The translations under genes were made by a program, and so were the position numbers. Positions 52,779 to 61,116 of a DNA stretch of 64,000 bases are shown in pieces. Origin of the DNA: Acrocarpospora pleiomorpha (GTDB lineage Bacteria; Actinomycetota; Actinomycetes; Streptosporangiales; Streptosporangiaceae); NCBI RefSeq assembly GCF_009687885.1, contig NZ_BLAF01000005.1, forward strand, positions 209,118-273,117. The letters are read 5' to 3'. The notes beneath the pieces are model-generated. The model had not been told where the DNA came from and did not search any database. It saw only the letters and a program-made list of their open reading frames with translations. Numbering within the stretch: the stretch's first letter is position 1; every line of letters starts with the position of its first letter.

Positions 52779-52966
52779 GTACGACCAGAGCCCTGGCGAC
52801 GCTGATCACCCTGTGGGCCAAGAAAGTACGGCGAGTAGCGGCCCGACGTGCGAGAGCCCCGACGCTCAGTCTGCCCACCTTTCGGCTGGGCCGGACCACA
52901 GGGAGGTCCTTCCGTGAACCTCGTCACGGCCGTCAAGCTCATATCCGCAGCCCAGGCGGGCCGGTC

Positions 52967-53731
52967 ATGACCGGCCTTGGCGACATCGCACTGCTGGTCG
53001 GCGCAGGGCTGCTCGCCGGGGTGGTCGGCACTGCGGGCGGCATCACCTCCTTGATCTCCTATCCCGCCCTTCTCGCGGTGGGTCTTCCCGCCCTGTCGGC
53101 GAACGTGGCCAACATCGTCGCGCTCGTCGCCTGCTGGCCTGGCTCGGCCCTCGCCTCTCAGCCCGAACTGGTCGGCCATGGACTATGGCTGCGCCGGTGG
53201 GTGCCGCTGTCGGCCCTGGGCGGGGCGGCGGGCTCGCTGTTGCTACTGTCCACACCGCCGGGCACCTTCGCCCGCGTCGTGCCGTTCTTGGTAGCCGCCG
53301 GTTCGGTGGCTCTGCTCGCCCAGCCCCGGCTTGCCGCCCGCAGGCACCGGCGCGGCCATCCTTCAGGAGCGGGCGGTGTGATCCTTCCGCTGGGACTGAC
53401 CGCGATGTCGGTGTACAACGGCTACTTCGGCGCCGGGTCCGGCGTGATGATCCTCGCCCTCCTCCTGATCACCGCCGAGCCCCATCTGGCCACCGCCAAT
53501 GCCCTGAAGAACATGGTCCTCGGCGCCGGGACGCTCATCTCCGCCGCCGCCCTCACCGTTTTCGGCCCCGTCGACTGGACGGCCGTCGCGCCCCTGGGAC
53601 TGGGCATGTTCGTCGGCTCCACGCTCGGCCCCCGCATCGCACGCCGCCTACCGGCCACTCTGCTGCGCTGGCTGGTAGTCCTGATCGGCATTGGTCTGGC
53701 AATCCAGCTATGGATCAACCCAAACGGCTGA
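52967..53731 (+). CDS. TauE/SafE (TSUP) family membrane exporter
   Basis: A 254-residue integral membrane protein with about eight helices. The TSUP repeats are visible: GLLAGVVGTAGGITSLISYP near the N-terminus and YNGYFGAGSGVMILALLLI in the second half. Family members move sulfite, sulfoacetate or other organosulfur anions. It stands alone, so its substrate is unknown. Confidence 0.92.
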   Translation: MTGLGDIALLVGAGLLAGVVGTAGGITSLISYPALLAVGLPALSANVANIVALVACWPGSALASQPELVGHGLWLRRWVPLSALGGAAGSLLLLSTPPGTFARVVPFLVAAGSVALLAQPRLAARRHRRGHPSGAGGVILPLGLTAMSVYNGYFGAGSGVMILALLLITAEPHLATANALKNMVLGAGTLISAAALTVFGPVDWTAVAPLGLGMFVGSTLGPRIARRLPATLLRWLVVLIGIGLAIQLWINPNG

Positions 53732-53738
53732 TCACCTC

Positions 53739-53971
53739 CACGAGGGCTTGCAGGCCAGAACGACGGCTCTGCTTCGGTCGCCCCGGGGCACGGTCGAGGA
53801 GCTGGTCGGCAGCGAGCCCGGCGCCCTGTCGATCTGGGCGGCCGACGAGTTCGGGTTCACCTGCGCGGCCGGAGTCTCGTCTACCAGGCCGTCAACCCGC
53901 CGGAAGGCGCCGTGGAACTGCTCATCATGGTCTTCCCGGGCAAACCGACGGAACCGATCGTTCACAAGTAG
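53739..53971 (+). pseudogene. unrecognised gene fragment with frameshift
   Basis: Codon-biased frame EGLQARTTALLRSPRGTVEE, then PGALSIWAADEFGFTCAAG, breaks near 53879 and continues in another frame as VYQAVNPPEGAVELLIMVFP to a TAG at 53971. The two halves look like one broken protein. No family is recognised. Confidence 0.4.
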
Positions 53972-53974
53972 CCG

Positions 53975-54244
53975 TCAGCCCTTGCGGTAGGCGTGCAGGA
54001 CGTCCTGCCGCAGCAGGTATGCGAACCCGGCCTGGCTCAGGCGCGACCCGAGTTCGGGCGATGTCGATCCCGAGGGCGTCCGCCGTCCTGCCCAGATGCG
54101 CTTGAGCTCGCCCGCCGGTCGGATCCACCCGGTGATGGCACTCGTCTCGTCACGACCGTGCACGCTCTGCGCATGGCTGGACAGTAACGATTGCCAAGTA
54201 GTGAATTGCCTACTATTCAGCTGTTCGGTAGTGCCACTATCCAT
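53975..54244 (-). pseudogene. possible MarR-type regulator remnant
   Basis: The N-terminal peptide LNSRQFTTWQSLLSSHAQSV resembles the first helix of MarR regulators, but the HTH domain is missing and the rest (RIWAGRRTPSGST) looks out of frame. Probably a broken gene. The remainder of 53732-54414 shows nothing further. Confidence 0.3.
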
Positions 54245-54414
54245 GTGCTGGTCGGTAGGTCGGAGGAGTCACGCCGCCTCCATGCCGGCAGCAACGATGT
54301 GCGCGGTGACCAGCATCGACAGGAACCAGATCCGGGAGCCGACCGCGCTTGCCGCCGCCGCCGACCTGCTGTCGGCCGGGGGTGGATGTCTCGAAAACTC
54401 GCGAGGAGGCTCCC

Positions 54415-54441
54415 TTGACTGGCAACATGCTCGGGTATAAA
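54415..54441 (+). promoter_or_regulatory. promoter of the hexitol PTS operon
   Basis: TTGACT (54415) and TATAAA (54436) with a 15-base spacer, or TAAAAA two bases later with 17, lie about 40 bases upstream of the DeoR-type regulator start. The AT-rich stretch that follows, with AAACGGAAC and GAAACGGCGG, may hold the repressor site. Confidence 0.6.
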
Positions 54442-54482
54442 AACAAACGGAACAACATCGAAACGGCGGTGAATCAACAGCA

Positions 54483-55244
54483 ATGTACGCCGAGGAACGG
54501 CAGCAGGAGATTCTGCGTGAAGCCCGGTCCGCGGGGCGGGTCAACGTGGTGAGCCTGGCGGAGCAGTTCGGCGTCACGACGGAGACGATCCGCAGGGACC
54601 TGACGGTTCTTGAGCGCGCGGGTGTGTTGCGGCGCGTGCACGGCGGGGCGATCCCGGTCGAGCGGCTTGGCTTCGAGCCCGCTCTCGCGGCGAGGGACGA
54701 GGTCATGACGGCGGAGAAGGAGCGCATCGCCAAGGCGGCGCTGTCCGAGTTGCCGCAGGATGGCGCCATCGTCATCGATGCGGGCACGACGACGGGCCGC
54801 CTTGTTCAGGCCATACCCGCCGATCGCGAGCTCACCGTCATCGTCAATTCGCCGCCCTTGGCGACCGCGCTGGCCGCGCGTGCCAATGTGACGGTGTTCA
54901 TGCTGGGGGGCCGGGTCCGGGGGCGTACGCTCGCGACGGTCGAGGACTGGGCACTCCAGCAGCTCTCCCAACTGCATATCGACGTGGCCTTCATGGCGAC
55001 CAACGGCTGTTCCGTAGCCAAGGGACTGACGACGCCCGACCCGGCAGAGGCGGCGATCAAGCGAGCCATGATCGCCTGCTCACAGCGGGCTGTGCTGCTG
55101 GCGGACCACACCAAGTTCTCCGACAACTACCTGACGCGCTTCGCGGCGTTGTCCGAGATCGATGTGATCATCACTGACACGCGGCTGGATCTCCAAATCG
55201 CCGGGGATGTGGCGGCTGCCGGACCAGAGGTTGTGCGCGTATGA
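54483..55244 (+). CDS. DeoR/GlpR-family repressor of the sugar operon
   Basis: A 253-residue regulator: N-terminal winged HTH (VVSLAEQFGVTTETIRRDL, near 20-38) and a C-terminal sugar-phosphate sensor of the ribose-isomerase-like fold (VIDAGTTTGRLV, VNSPPLAT, LADHTKFSD). Such proteins repress sugar kinase/PTS operons until a phosphorylated sugar binds. As first gene of the operon it likely controls itself and the downstream genes. No clear ribosome site precedes ATG 54483. Its stop overlaps the kinase start. Confidence 0.92.
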   Translation: MYAEERQQEILREARSAGRVNVVSLAEQFGVTTETIRRDLTVLERAGVLRRVHGGAIPVERLGFEPALAARDEVMTAEKERIAKAALSELPQDGAIVIDAGTTTGRLVQAIPADRELTVIVNSPPLATALAARANVTVFMLGGRVRGRTLATVEDWALQQLSQLHIDVAFMATNGCSVAKGLTTPDPAEAAIKRAMIACSQRAVLLADHTKFSDNYLTRFAALSEIDVIITDTRLDLQIAGDVAAAGPEVVRV

Positions 55245-56182
55245 TCCTCACGCTGACGCTGAACCCAAGCCTGGACCGTACCATCGAGGTCGGCTCGCTG
55301 ACCCGCGGAGCCGTCATCCGGGCGGCGGCCGCTCACCTTGACCCCGGAGGCAAGGGGGTCAACGTGTCACGCGCGCTGCTGGCCAACCAGGTGCGGTCGC
55401 GCGCCGTCATCCCGTTCGGCGGGGCCGAAGGGCAGCAGCTCGTGGCCCTGCTCGCCGCTGCGGGCATCGACATGATCTCCGTTCCGGTGGCAGGGTCGAC
55501 CCGTTCCAATGTCACGCTGGCGGAACCCGACGGAACCGTCACCAAGATCAATGAGCCTGGCACGCCGCTGACGGCGGCCGAGCTCGACACGCTGGCGAGC
55601 GCGGTCCTCGACGCCGCCGGATCGGCCGACTGGGTCGTCGCCTCGGGCAGCCTGCCGCCCGGTGTGCCGACCGAGGTGTACGCCGTTCTGTGCGAGAGGT
55701 TCGTCAGCGCCGGCATCCAGGTCGCGGTCGACACGAGCGGACCGGCCCTGGTCTCCGCGCTTGCTGCCGGCCCCACGCTGATCAAACCCAACCGCGAGGA
55801 ACTCGCGGAGGCGACCGGCACCCCGATCACCTGCCTCGGCGACGTCATCGACGCCGCGGGCAAGCTCAGGGCGATGGGCGCACGCTCGGTGCTGACCAGC
55901 CTCGGCGCCGATGGAGCCGTGCTCATCGAGGGCGACCAGGTCTGGTACGGCACGTGCCCCGTCGAGGAGCCGCGCAGCAGCGTGGGCGCGGGCGACTCCA
56001 TGCTCGCGGGATTCCTGGCGGCGGGCGCACGCGGCGAATCGGCGCTGGCCGAGGGCCTCGCGTGGGCGAGCGCCGCCGTGGGACTGCCGGGCAGCCGCAT
56101 GCCGAGCCCGGCCGACATCGATCGCACAGCTGTCCGGATCTGCACCGCTGATCCGGCCCTGCCGCTCATGCCCGGGGGATGA
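55241..56182 (+). CDS. PfkB-family 1-phosphofructokinase-like sugar kinase
   Basis: A 313-residue PfkB kinase: N-terminal TLNPSLDRTIEVGSLTRGAV, Gly motif DPGGKGVNVSRAL, anion-hole/catalytic GAGDSMLAGFLA. These match 1-phosphofructokinase and tagatose-6-phosphate kinase. In an operon with a hexitol-type EII and a dehydrogenase, it may phosphorylate the ketose phosphate made from the imported hexitol; exact substrate cannot be set from sequence. ATG overlaps the DeoR gene stop. Confidence 0.9.
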   Translation: MILTLTLNPSLDRTIEVGSLTRGAVIRAAAAHLDPGGKGVNVSRALLANQVRSRAVIPFGGAEGQQLVALLAAAGIDMISVPVAGSTRSNVTLAEPDGTVTKINEPGTPLTAAELDTLASAVLDAAGSADWVVASGSLPPGVPTEVYAVLCERFVSAGIQVAVDTSGPALVSALAAGPTLIKPNREELAEATGTPITCLGDVIDAAGKLRAMGARSVLTSLGADGAVLIEGDQVWYGTCPVEEPRSSVGAGDSMLAGFLAAGARGESALAEGLAWASAAVGLPGSRMPSPADIDRTAVRICTADPALPLMPGG

Positions 56183-56246
56183 GCGGCGCATTCCCCCCAC
56201 CAGGCGGCCCTCGCAAGGGTTCGCCCACCCCGAAGGAGTACATCAG

Positions 56247-57341
56247 TTGGCCACCCCATATACCCCCACGGTTCAGGGAACCGGAATCCGGGCCACGATC
56301 CAGCGTTTCGGCGGTCACCTCGCCGGGATGATCATGCCGAACATCGGCGCGTTCATCGCCTGGGGCCTGATCACCGCCCTGTTCATCCCCACCGGCTGGC
56401 TGCCCAACGAGACGCTGGCCGCCCTGGTCGGCCCGATCATCACCACGCTGCTCCCCATCCTGATCGGCTACACCGGCGGCCGGATGGTCCACGGCCAGCG
56501 CGGCGCCGTCGTCGGCGCCGTGGCCACCATGGGTGTCGTGGTCGGTGCGGACATCCCGATGTTCCTCGGCGCCATGATCATCGGACCGCTCGCCGCGTAC
56601 GTGATCAAGCTGGTCGACAACTTCACCCAGCAGCGCACCCGCGCCGGCTTTGAGATGCTGGTGGACAACTTCACCGCCGGCATCGTCGGCGGCGGCATGG
56701 CCATCTTCGGCCTGTGGGGCGTCGGCCCGATCGTGAAGGTCGTCACCGACGCCGCCGGCGAGGCGGTGGAATACCTGGTCGGTCACAGCCTGCTGCCGCT
56801 GGCCTCGGTGCTGATCGAACCGGCCAAGGTGTTGTTCCTCAACAACGCGATCAACCACGGCGTGCTCGGCCCGCTCGGGGTGGCCGAGGCGGTCAAGTCC
56901 GGCCAGTCGATCCTGTTCATGCTGGAGTCCAACCCCGGCCCGGGTCTGGGTCTGCTGATCGCTTACATGCTGTTCGGGCCGCGTTCGCTGCGTCCTTCCA
57001 CCCCGCCGGCGATGATCATCCACTTCCTGGGCGGCATCCACGAGATCTACTTCCCGTATGTGCTGATGAAGCCGCGCCTGATCCTGGCCGTGATCGCCGG
57101 CGGCGCCTCGGGGATCCTGACCTTCCTGGTCACCGGCGCCGGTCTGGTGGCCACGCCGTCGCCGGGCAGCATCTTCGCCTATCTGGCGGTGACCCCGAAG
57201 GGCGGCTGGTTCGGCGTCATTCTGGGGATCATCGTGGCGACCGCGGTGTCGTTCATCGTCGCGTCGGCGCTGCTGGGCTTCGGCCGCGGCTCCAATGACG
57301 AGGAGACGCCCAGCACCGAACCCGCAGCACAGGAGGCGTAA
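56247..57341 (+). CDS. PTS mannitol-type EIIC permease
   Basis: A 364-residue membrane permease of the mannitol PTS family: FGGHLAGMIMPNIGAFIAWG, NNAINHGVLGPLG and the substrate motif GGIHEIYFPYVLMKP. It imports a hexitol, probably mannitol, while EIIB phosphorylates it. EIIC, EIIB and EIIA are separate genes here. I chose TTG 56247 because AAGGAG lies 8 bases upstream and no ATG gives a better fit. Confidence 0.92.
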   Translation: MATPYTPTVQGTGIRATIQRFGGHLAGMIMPNIGAFIAWGLITALFIPTGWLPNETLAALVGPIITTLLPILIGYTGGRMVHGQRGAVVGAVATMGVVVGADIPMFLGAMIIGPLAAYVIKLVDNFTQQRTRAGFEMLVDNFTAGIVGGGMAIFGLWGVGPIVKVVTDAAGEAVEYLVGHSLLPLASVLIEPAKVLFLNNAINHGVLGPLGVAEAVKSGQSILFMLESNPGPGLGLLIAYMLFGPRSLRPSTPPAMIIHFLGGIHEIYFPYVLMKPRLILAVIAGGASGILTFLVTGAGLVATPSPGSIFAYLAVTPKGGWFGVILGIIVATAVSFIVASALLGFGRGSNDEETPSTEPAAQEA

Positions 57342-57346
57342 AGGCG

Positions 57347-57655
57347 ATGGCCAGCATCGACAGCAAGGACGTCCGCAAGCTCGTGGTGGCCTGCGACGCG
57401 GGGATGGGCAGCAGCGTCATGCTGGCCAGCCAGCTCCGCAAGCAGTTGAAGGGCACCCAGGTCGAGGTGGTGCACACCCCGGTCAACTCGATCCCCGAGG
57501 ACGCCGACGTGATCGTCAGCCATGTCGGGCTCGCGGCCCGGGCCCGGGTGAGCGCGCCGGGTGTGGTGCTCGTGCCGTTCCAGATCTTCATCGGTGATCC
57601 GGCGGTGACCAGGCTGGTGACGGTACTCAAGAACGGCGGCACCATCGATGGCTGA
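57347..57655 (+). CDS. PTS mannitol-type EIIB
   Basis: A 102-residue EIIB with the phospho-Cys loop VVACDAGMGSSVML (Cys near 16). It receives phosphate from EIIA and gives it to the hexitol in EIIC. Starts 5 bases after EIIC; its end overlaps EIIA by 8 bases. Confidence 0.94.
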   Translation: MASIDSKDVRKLVVACDAGMGSSVMLASQLRKQLKGTQVEVVHTPVNSIPEDADVIVSHVGLAARARVSAPGVVLVPFQIFIGDPAVTRLVTVLKNGGTIDG

Positions 57656-58112
57656 CCTGGCGGACACGGCCCCGCTCCCGCTCGATCCTCGGGCCGTCCG
57701 CCTCACCGCCGTCGCGGACAGCCGCGACGACGCGATCCGCCAGTGCGGACAGGCCCTCGTCGACGTGGGCGCCGTGGGCGAGAGCTACATCGACGCCATG
57801 ATCGAGCGAGAGCGCTCGATCTCCACGTACGTCGGTGAGGGTGTGGCCATCCCGCACGGCACCCTCGCGGCCAAGGACGCCGTCCACCATGACGCGATCT
57901 GCGTGCTGCGTTTCCCCGACGGCGTCGACTGGAACGGCGAGCAGGTCACCGTCTGCGTCGGCATCGCGGCGCGGGGCGACGGCCATGTGCGGCTCCTGGC
58001 CGAGCTCGCCCAGATCCTGCTCGATCCGGACAGCGCCCGCGCCCTGCGGGACGCGACGGAGATCTCCGAGGTCGTTGACCTGCTGCAACCCTCAAGAGAG
58101 GAAGCTCCCTAG
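57648..58112 (+). CDS. PTS mannitol-type EIIA
   Basis: A 154-residue EIIA of the mannitol/fructose class with the phospho-His in GVAIPHGTLAAKDAV (near 71). It relays phosphate from HPr to EIIB. The stop TAG shares a base with the GTG start of the dehydrogenase. Confidence 0.94.
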   Translation: MADLADTAPLPLDPRAVRLTAVADSRDDAIRQCGQALVDVGAVGESYIDAMIERERSISTYVGEGVAIPHGTLAAKDAVHHDAICVLRFPDGVDWNGEQVTVCVGIAARGDGHVRLLAELAQILLDPDSARALRDATEISEVVDLLQPSREEAP

Positions 58113-59152
58113 TGAAGGTCGCCCGTTTCCACGCTCCCGGCGACATCCGCATCGAGGACGTTGCGGAGCCCACCGAGAGCGCCGGTGAGGTGAAGATCCG
58201 TGTCCGCAACTGCTCGACGTGCGGCACGGACGTCAAGATCTACAAGCACGGCCACCACCACATCAGGCCGCCCAGGGTCATGGGCCACGAGATCGCCGGC
58301 GAGATCGTCGCCGTCGGCGAGGGCGTGACCGGGTGGGAACCGGGCGACCGGGTGCAGGTGATCGCCGCGATCCCGTGCGGCCAGTGCGAGGAATGCCGCC
58401 GCGACCGCATGACGGTATGCCCGAACCAGGAGTCGATGGGCTACCACTACGAGGGCGGTTTCGCCCAGTACATGATCGTGCCGGCCAAGGTGCTCGCCGT
58501 GGGCGGTCTCAACCGCATCCCCGACGGGCTCGGCTTCGCCGAGGCCTCGGTGGCCGAGCCGCTGGCCTGCGTGCTGAACGGCCAGGAACTGGCCCGGGTC
58601 GGCGCGGGCGACGACGTGGTCGTCATGGGAGCGGGCCCCATCGGCTGCCTGCACGTGCGGCTGGCCCGCTCGCGCGGCGCCGGGAGGGTGATCCTCGCCG
58701 ATCTCAACGCCGAGCGGCTCGCGATGGCGGCCGATCTGGTACGGCCGGACACCACGATCTGCGCCGGTGACACGGATGTCGTGGACGAGGTGCTGAAGCT
58801 GACCGGAGGCAGGGGAGCGGACGTCGTCATCACCGCCGCCGCCTCCGGAATCGCCCAGCAGCAGGCGCTGCAGATGGCGGCACGCCAGGGACGCATCAGC
58901 TTCTTCGGAGGCCTGCCCAAGGACGACCCGATCATCTCGGTCGACTCCAACCTGGTGCACTACCGAGAGCTGACGATCGTCGGCGCCAACGGGTCGAGCC
59001 CGGCACACAACGCGCGAGCGCTCCAGCTCATCGCCGAGGGCGCGGTGCCGGTGTCCGACCTGATCACGCATCGCCTCCCCCTCGCGGAGGTCCTGGACGC
59101 CATCGACATCGTGAGCCGTGGCGCCGCGATCAAGGTGACCATCGAGCCCTGA
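58112..59152 (+). CDS. zinc-dependent alcohol dehydrogenase, probable hexitol-phosphate dehydrogenase
   Basis: A 346-residue medium-chain dehydrogenase: catalytic zinc site (CSTCGTDVKIY, GHEIAGEIV), structural zinc cysteines (CGQCEECRRDRMTVC) and nucleotide fold GAGPIGCLHV. Relatives oxidise sorbitol, galactitol-1-phosphate and similar polyols. In this operon it likely oxidises the hexitol phosphate delivered by the PTS. Most mannitol operons use an unrelated long-chain MtlD, so this is an alternative solution. GTG start. Confidence 0.9.
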   Translation: MKVARFHAPGDIRIEDVAEPTESAGEVKIRVRNCSTCGTDVKIYKHGHHHIRPPRVMGHEIAGEIVAVGEGVTGWEPGDRVQVIAAIPCGQCEECRRDRMTVCPNQESMGYHYEGGFAQYMIVPAKVLAVGGLNRIPDGLGFAEASVAEPLACVLNGQELARVGAGDDVVVMGAGPIGCLHVRLARSRGAGRVILADLNAERLAMAADLVRPDTTICAGDTDVVDEVLKLTGGRGADVVITAAASGIAQQQALQMAARQGRISFFGGLPKDDPIISVDSNLVHYRELTIVGANGSSPAHNARALQLIAEGAVPVSDLITHRLPLAEVLDAIDIVSRGAAIKVTIEP

Positions 59153-59165
59153 AAGGAGTCCGCAG

Positions 59166-59450
59166 ATGCCGGAAAGAACAGTGGCCGTCGCCTCGCGGTC
59201 CGGTCTGCACGCGCGCCCCGCCAAGATCTTCGTGGAGGCGGTGGCGCGGCAGGGGATGGCCGTGCGCATCCGGGTGGGTGACGGCAAGCCGGTCCCCGCC
59301 AACAGCATGCTGGCCGTGCTGTCACTCGGCGCCGGGCACGGCACCAAGGTCACCCTCGACGCGGAGGGGCCGGGCGCGGACGCGGTGCTGGCGTCCCTCG
59401 CCGAGCTGCTCGCCCAGGACCTGGACGCCGAGGCGGTGCCCGATGCCTGA
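59166..59450 (+). CDS. PTS phosphocarrier HPr
   Basis: A 94-residue HPr with the phospho-His in SRSGLHARPAKIF (His near 15) and the regulatory-Ser region NSMLAVLSLG. It carries phosphate from EI to EIIA and could also supply DhaM. AAGGAG precedes ATG. Its stop overlaps the EI start by 8 bases. Confidence 0.94.
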   Translation: MPERTVAVASRSGLHARPAKIFVEAVARQGMAVRIRVGDGKPVPANSMLAVLSLGAGHGTKVTLDAEGPGADAVLASLAELLAQDLDAEAVPDA

Positions 59451-61116
59451 ACCGGTGGCGGCCGTGCCGACCGCCGAGATGCTGCGCGGCCTGGGCATCA
59501 GCCCCGGCCGCGCCGCGGGCCGGGTGTACCGGATGGCGGGCCCGCCACTGCTGCCGAGCCCCGTCCCGGTCACGGACCCGGTGGCGGAGGTCGCCCGGGC
59601 GGTGCTGGGGCTGGAGACGGTCGCGGAGGAGCTGGCCCAACGGGCAGCGAAAGCGGCCGATCCCGCGGCCCGCGACATCCTGGAGGCGCAGGCCATGATC
59701 GCGGCCGACCCCATGCTGCGCGAGTCGGTCGATGAGCAGGTCAGAGCGGGGCTGGACGCCGCGCACGCGATCGACACCGCGTGCGCCCACCATCGCCAGA
59801 TGCTGCTGTCCGCGGGCGGCTACTTCGCGGAACGCGCGAGCGATCTCGACGACATCAGGAACCGCGCCGTCGCGGCCGCCCTCGGCCTGCCGATGCCGGG
59901 CGTCCCTTCGCCGGGCCACCCGTTCATCCTGACGGCTGAGGATCTCGCGCCCGCCGACACCGTGAATCTCGATCCCGGCGTCGTGCTCGCCCTGGTCACG
60001 GAGAAGGGCGGGCCGACGAGCCACACCGCCATCCTCGCGCGCGCCCTGGGGCTGCCCGCGGTGGTGGCGTGCCATGGCGCCACCGGCATCGCCGACGGGA
60101 CATGGGCGTCCGTCGACGGCGACACCGGCGAGGTCGGCGCCGGCATCGGCGAGGAGGCGGCCGGTGAGATCCAGCGGCGAGCGCTCGCCGAGCGCGACCG
60201 GCTGGGCGAGGCGAGCGGCCCTGGCCGCACCGCCGACGGGCATCCGGTCAAGTTGCTGCTGAACATCGGATCCGTGGCGGATCTCCAGGCCGGCGTGGCC
60301 GCGGAGGGCGTCGGTCTCTTCCGCACCGAGTTCCTCTTTCTCGACCGTCGCACGGCCCCCACGCATGAGGAGCAGACCAGCGCGTACGCGGCGGTCCTGC
60401 GAGCCTTTCCCGGCGCGCAGGTGGTCCTGCGGACCCTGGACGCCGGCACGGACAAGCCGCTGCCCTTCCTCGGCCTCGCCGACGAGATCAACCCGGCGCT
60501 GGGGGTCCGGGGGCTCCGCGTGGCGCGCCGCCAGCCGGACGTGCTCGACGCCCAGCTCGACGCCATCGCCGAGGCCGCCGCCGCGAGTGACGCCTCGCCG
60601 TGGGTGATGGCGCCCATGGTCACCACGCCAGGGGAGGCGGCCGACTTCGCGCGACGGGCCCGTTCCCGGGGACTCGCCAACGTCGGCGCCATGGTGGAGG
60701 TTCCGGCCGCGGCGCTGCACGCCCGTCGGCTGCTCGACGAGGTGGACTTCCTGAGCATCGGCACCAACGATCTCAGCCAGTACACCTTCGCCGCGGACCG
60801 CCAGCACGGCGACCTCGCCGACCTGCTCGACTCCTGGCAGCCGGCCCTGCTCTACCTGATCGCGCAGTGCGCCGAGGCGGGGCGTGCCGTGGGAAAGCCG
60901 GTGGGAGTCTGCGGAGAGGCGGCCGCCGACCCGTTGCTGGCCACCGTCCTGGTCGGGCTCGGCGTCACCAGCCTGTCCATGTCGGCCCGTAGCGTGCCCG
61001 CCGTACGGGATGCCCTCGCCCGTCACTCCATCGCGCAGTGCCGGCACAACGCCGAACTCGCCCTGGCGGCCCGTGACCCCGACGAAGCACGAAGGGCAGT
61101 GCGGGAGGGCTGGTGA
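59443..61116 (+). CDS. ptsI: PTS enzyme I
   Basis: A 557-residue phosphoenolpyruvate-protein phosphotransferase, the first step of the PTS. The phospho-His is in KGGPTSHTAILARAL; PEP-binding residues lie in GVGLFRTEFLFL, and the C-terminal Cys in VGVCGEAAADP. ATG 59443 gives the normal N-terminus (LRGLGISPGRAAGRVY follows). It is the only EI in the window and sits in the hexitol operon. Confidence 0.95.
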   Translation: MPEPVAAVPTAEMLRGLGISPGRAAGRVYRMAGPPLLPSPVPVTDPVAEVARAVLGLETVAEELAQRAAKAADPAARDILEAQAMIAADPMLRESVDEQVRAGLDAAHAIDTACAHHRQMLLSAGGYFAERASDLDDIRNRAVAAALGLPMPGVPSPGHPFILTAEDLAPADTVNLDPGVVLALVTEKGGPTSHTAILARALGLPAVVACHGATGIADGTWASVDGDTGEVGAGIGEEAAGEIQRRALAERDRLGEASGPGRTADGHPVKLLLNIGSVADLQAGVAAEGVGLFRTEFLFLDRRTAPTHEEQTSAYAAVLRAFPGAQVVLRTLDAGTDKPLPFLGLADEINPALGVRGLRVARRQPDVLDAQLDAIAEAAAASDASPWVMAPMVTTPGEAADFARRARSRGLANVGAMVEVPAAALHARRLLDEVDFLSIGTNDLSQYTFAADRQHGDLADLLDSWQPALLYLIAQCAEAGRAVGKPVGVCGEAAADPLLATVLVGLGVTSLSMSARSVPAVRDALARHSIAQCRHNAELALAARDPDEARRAVREGW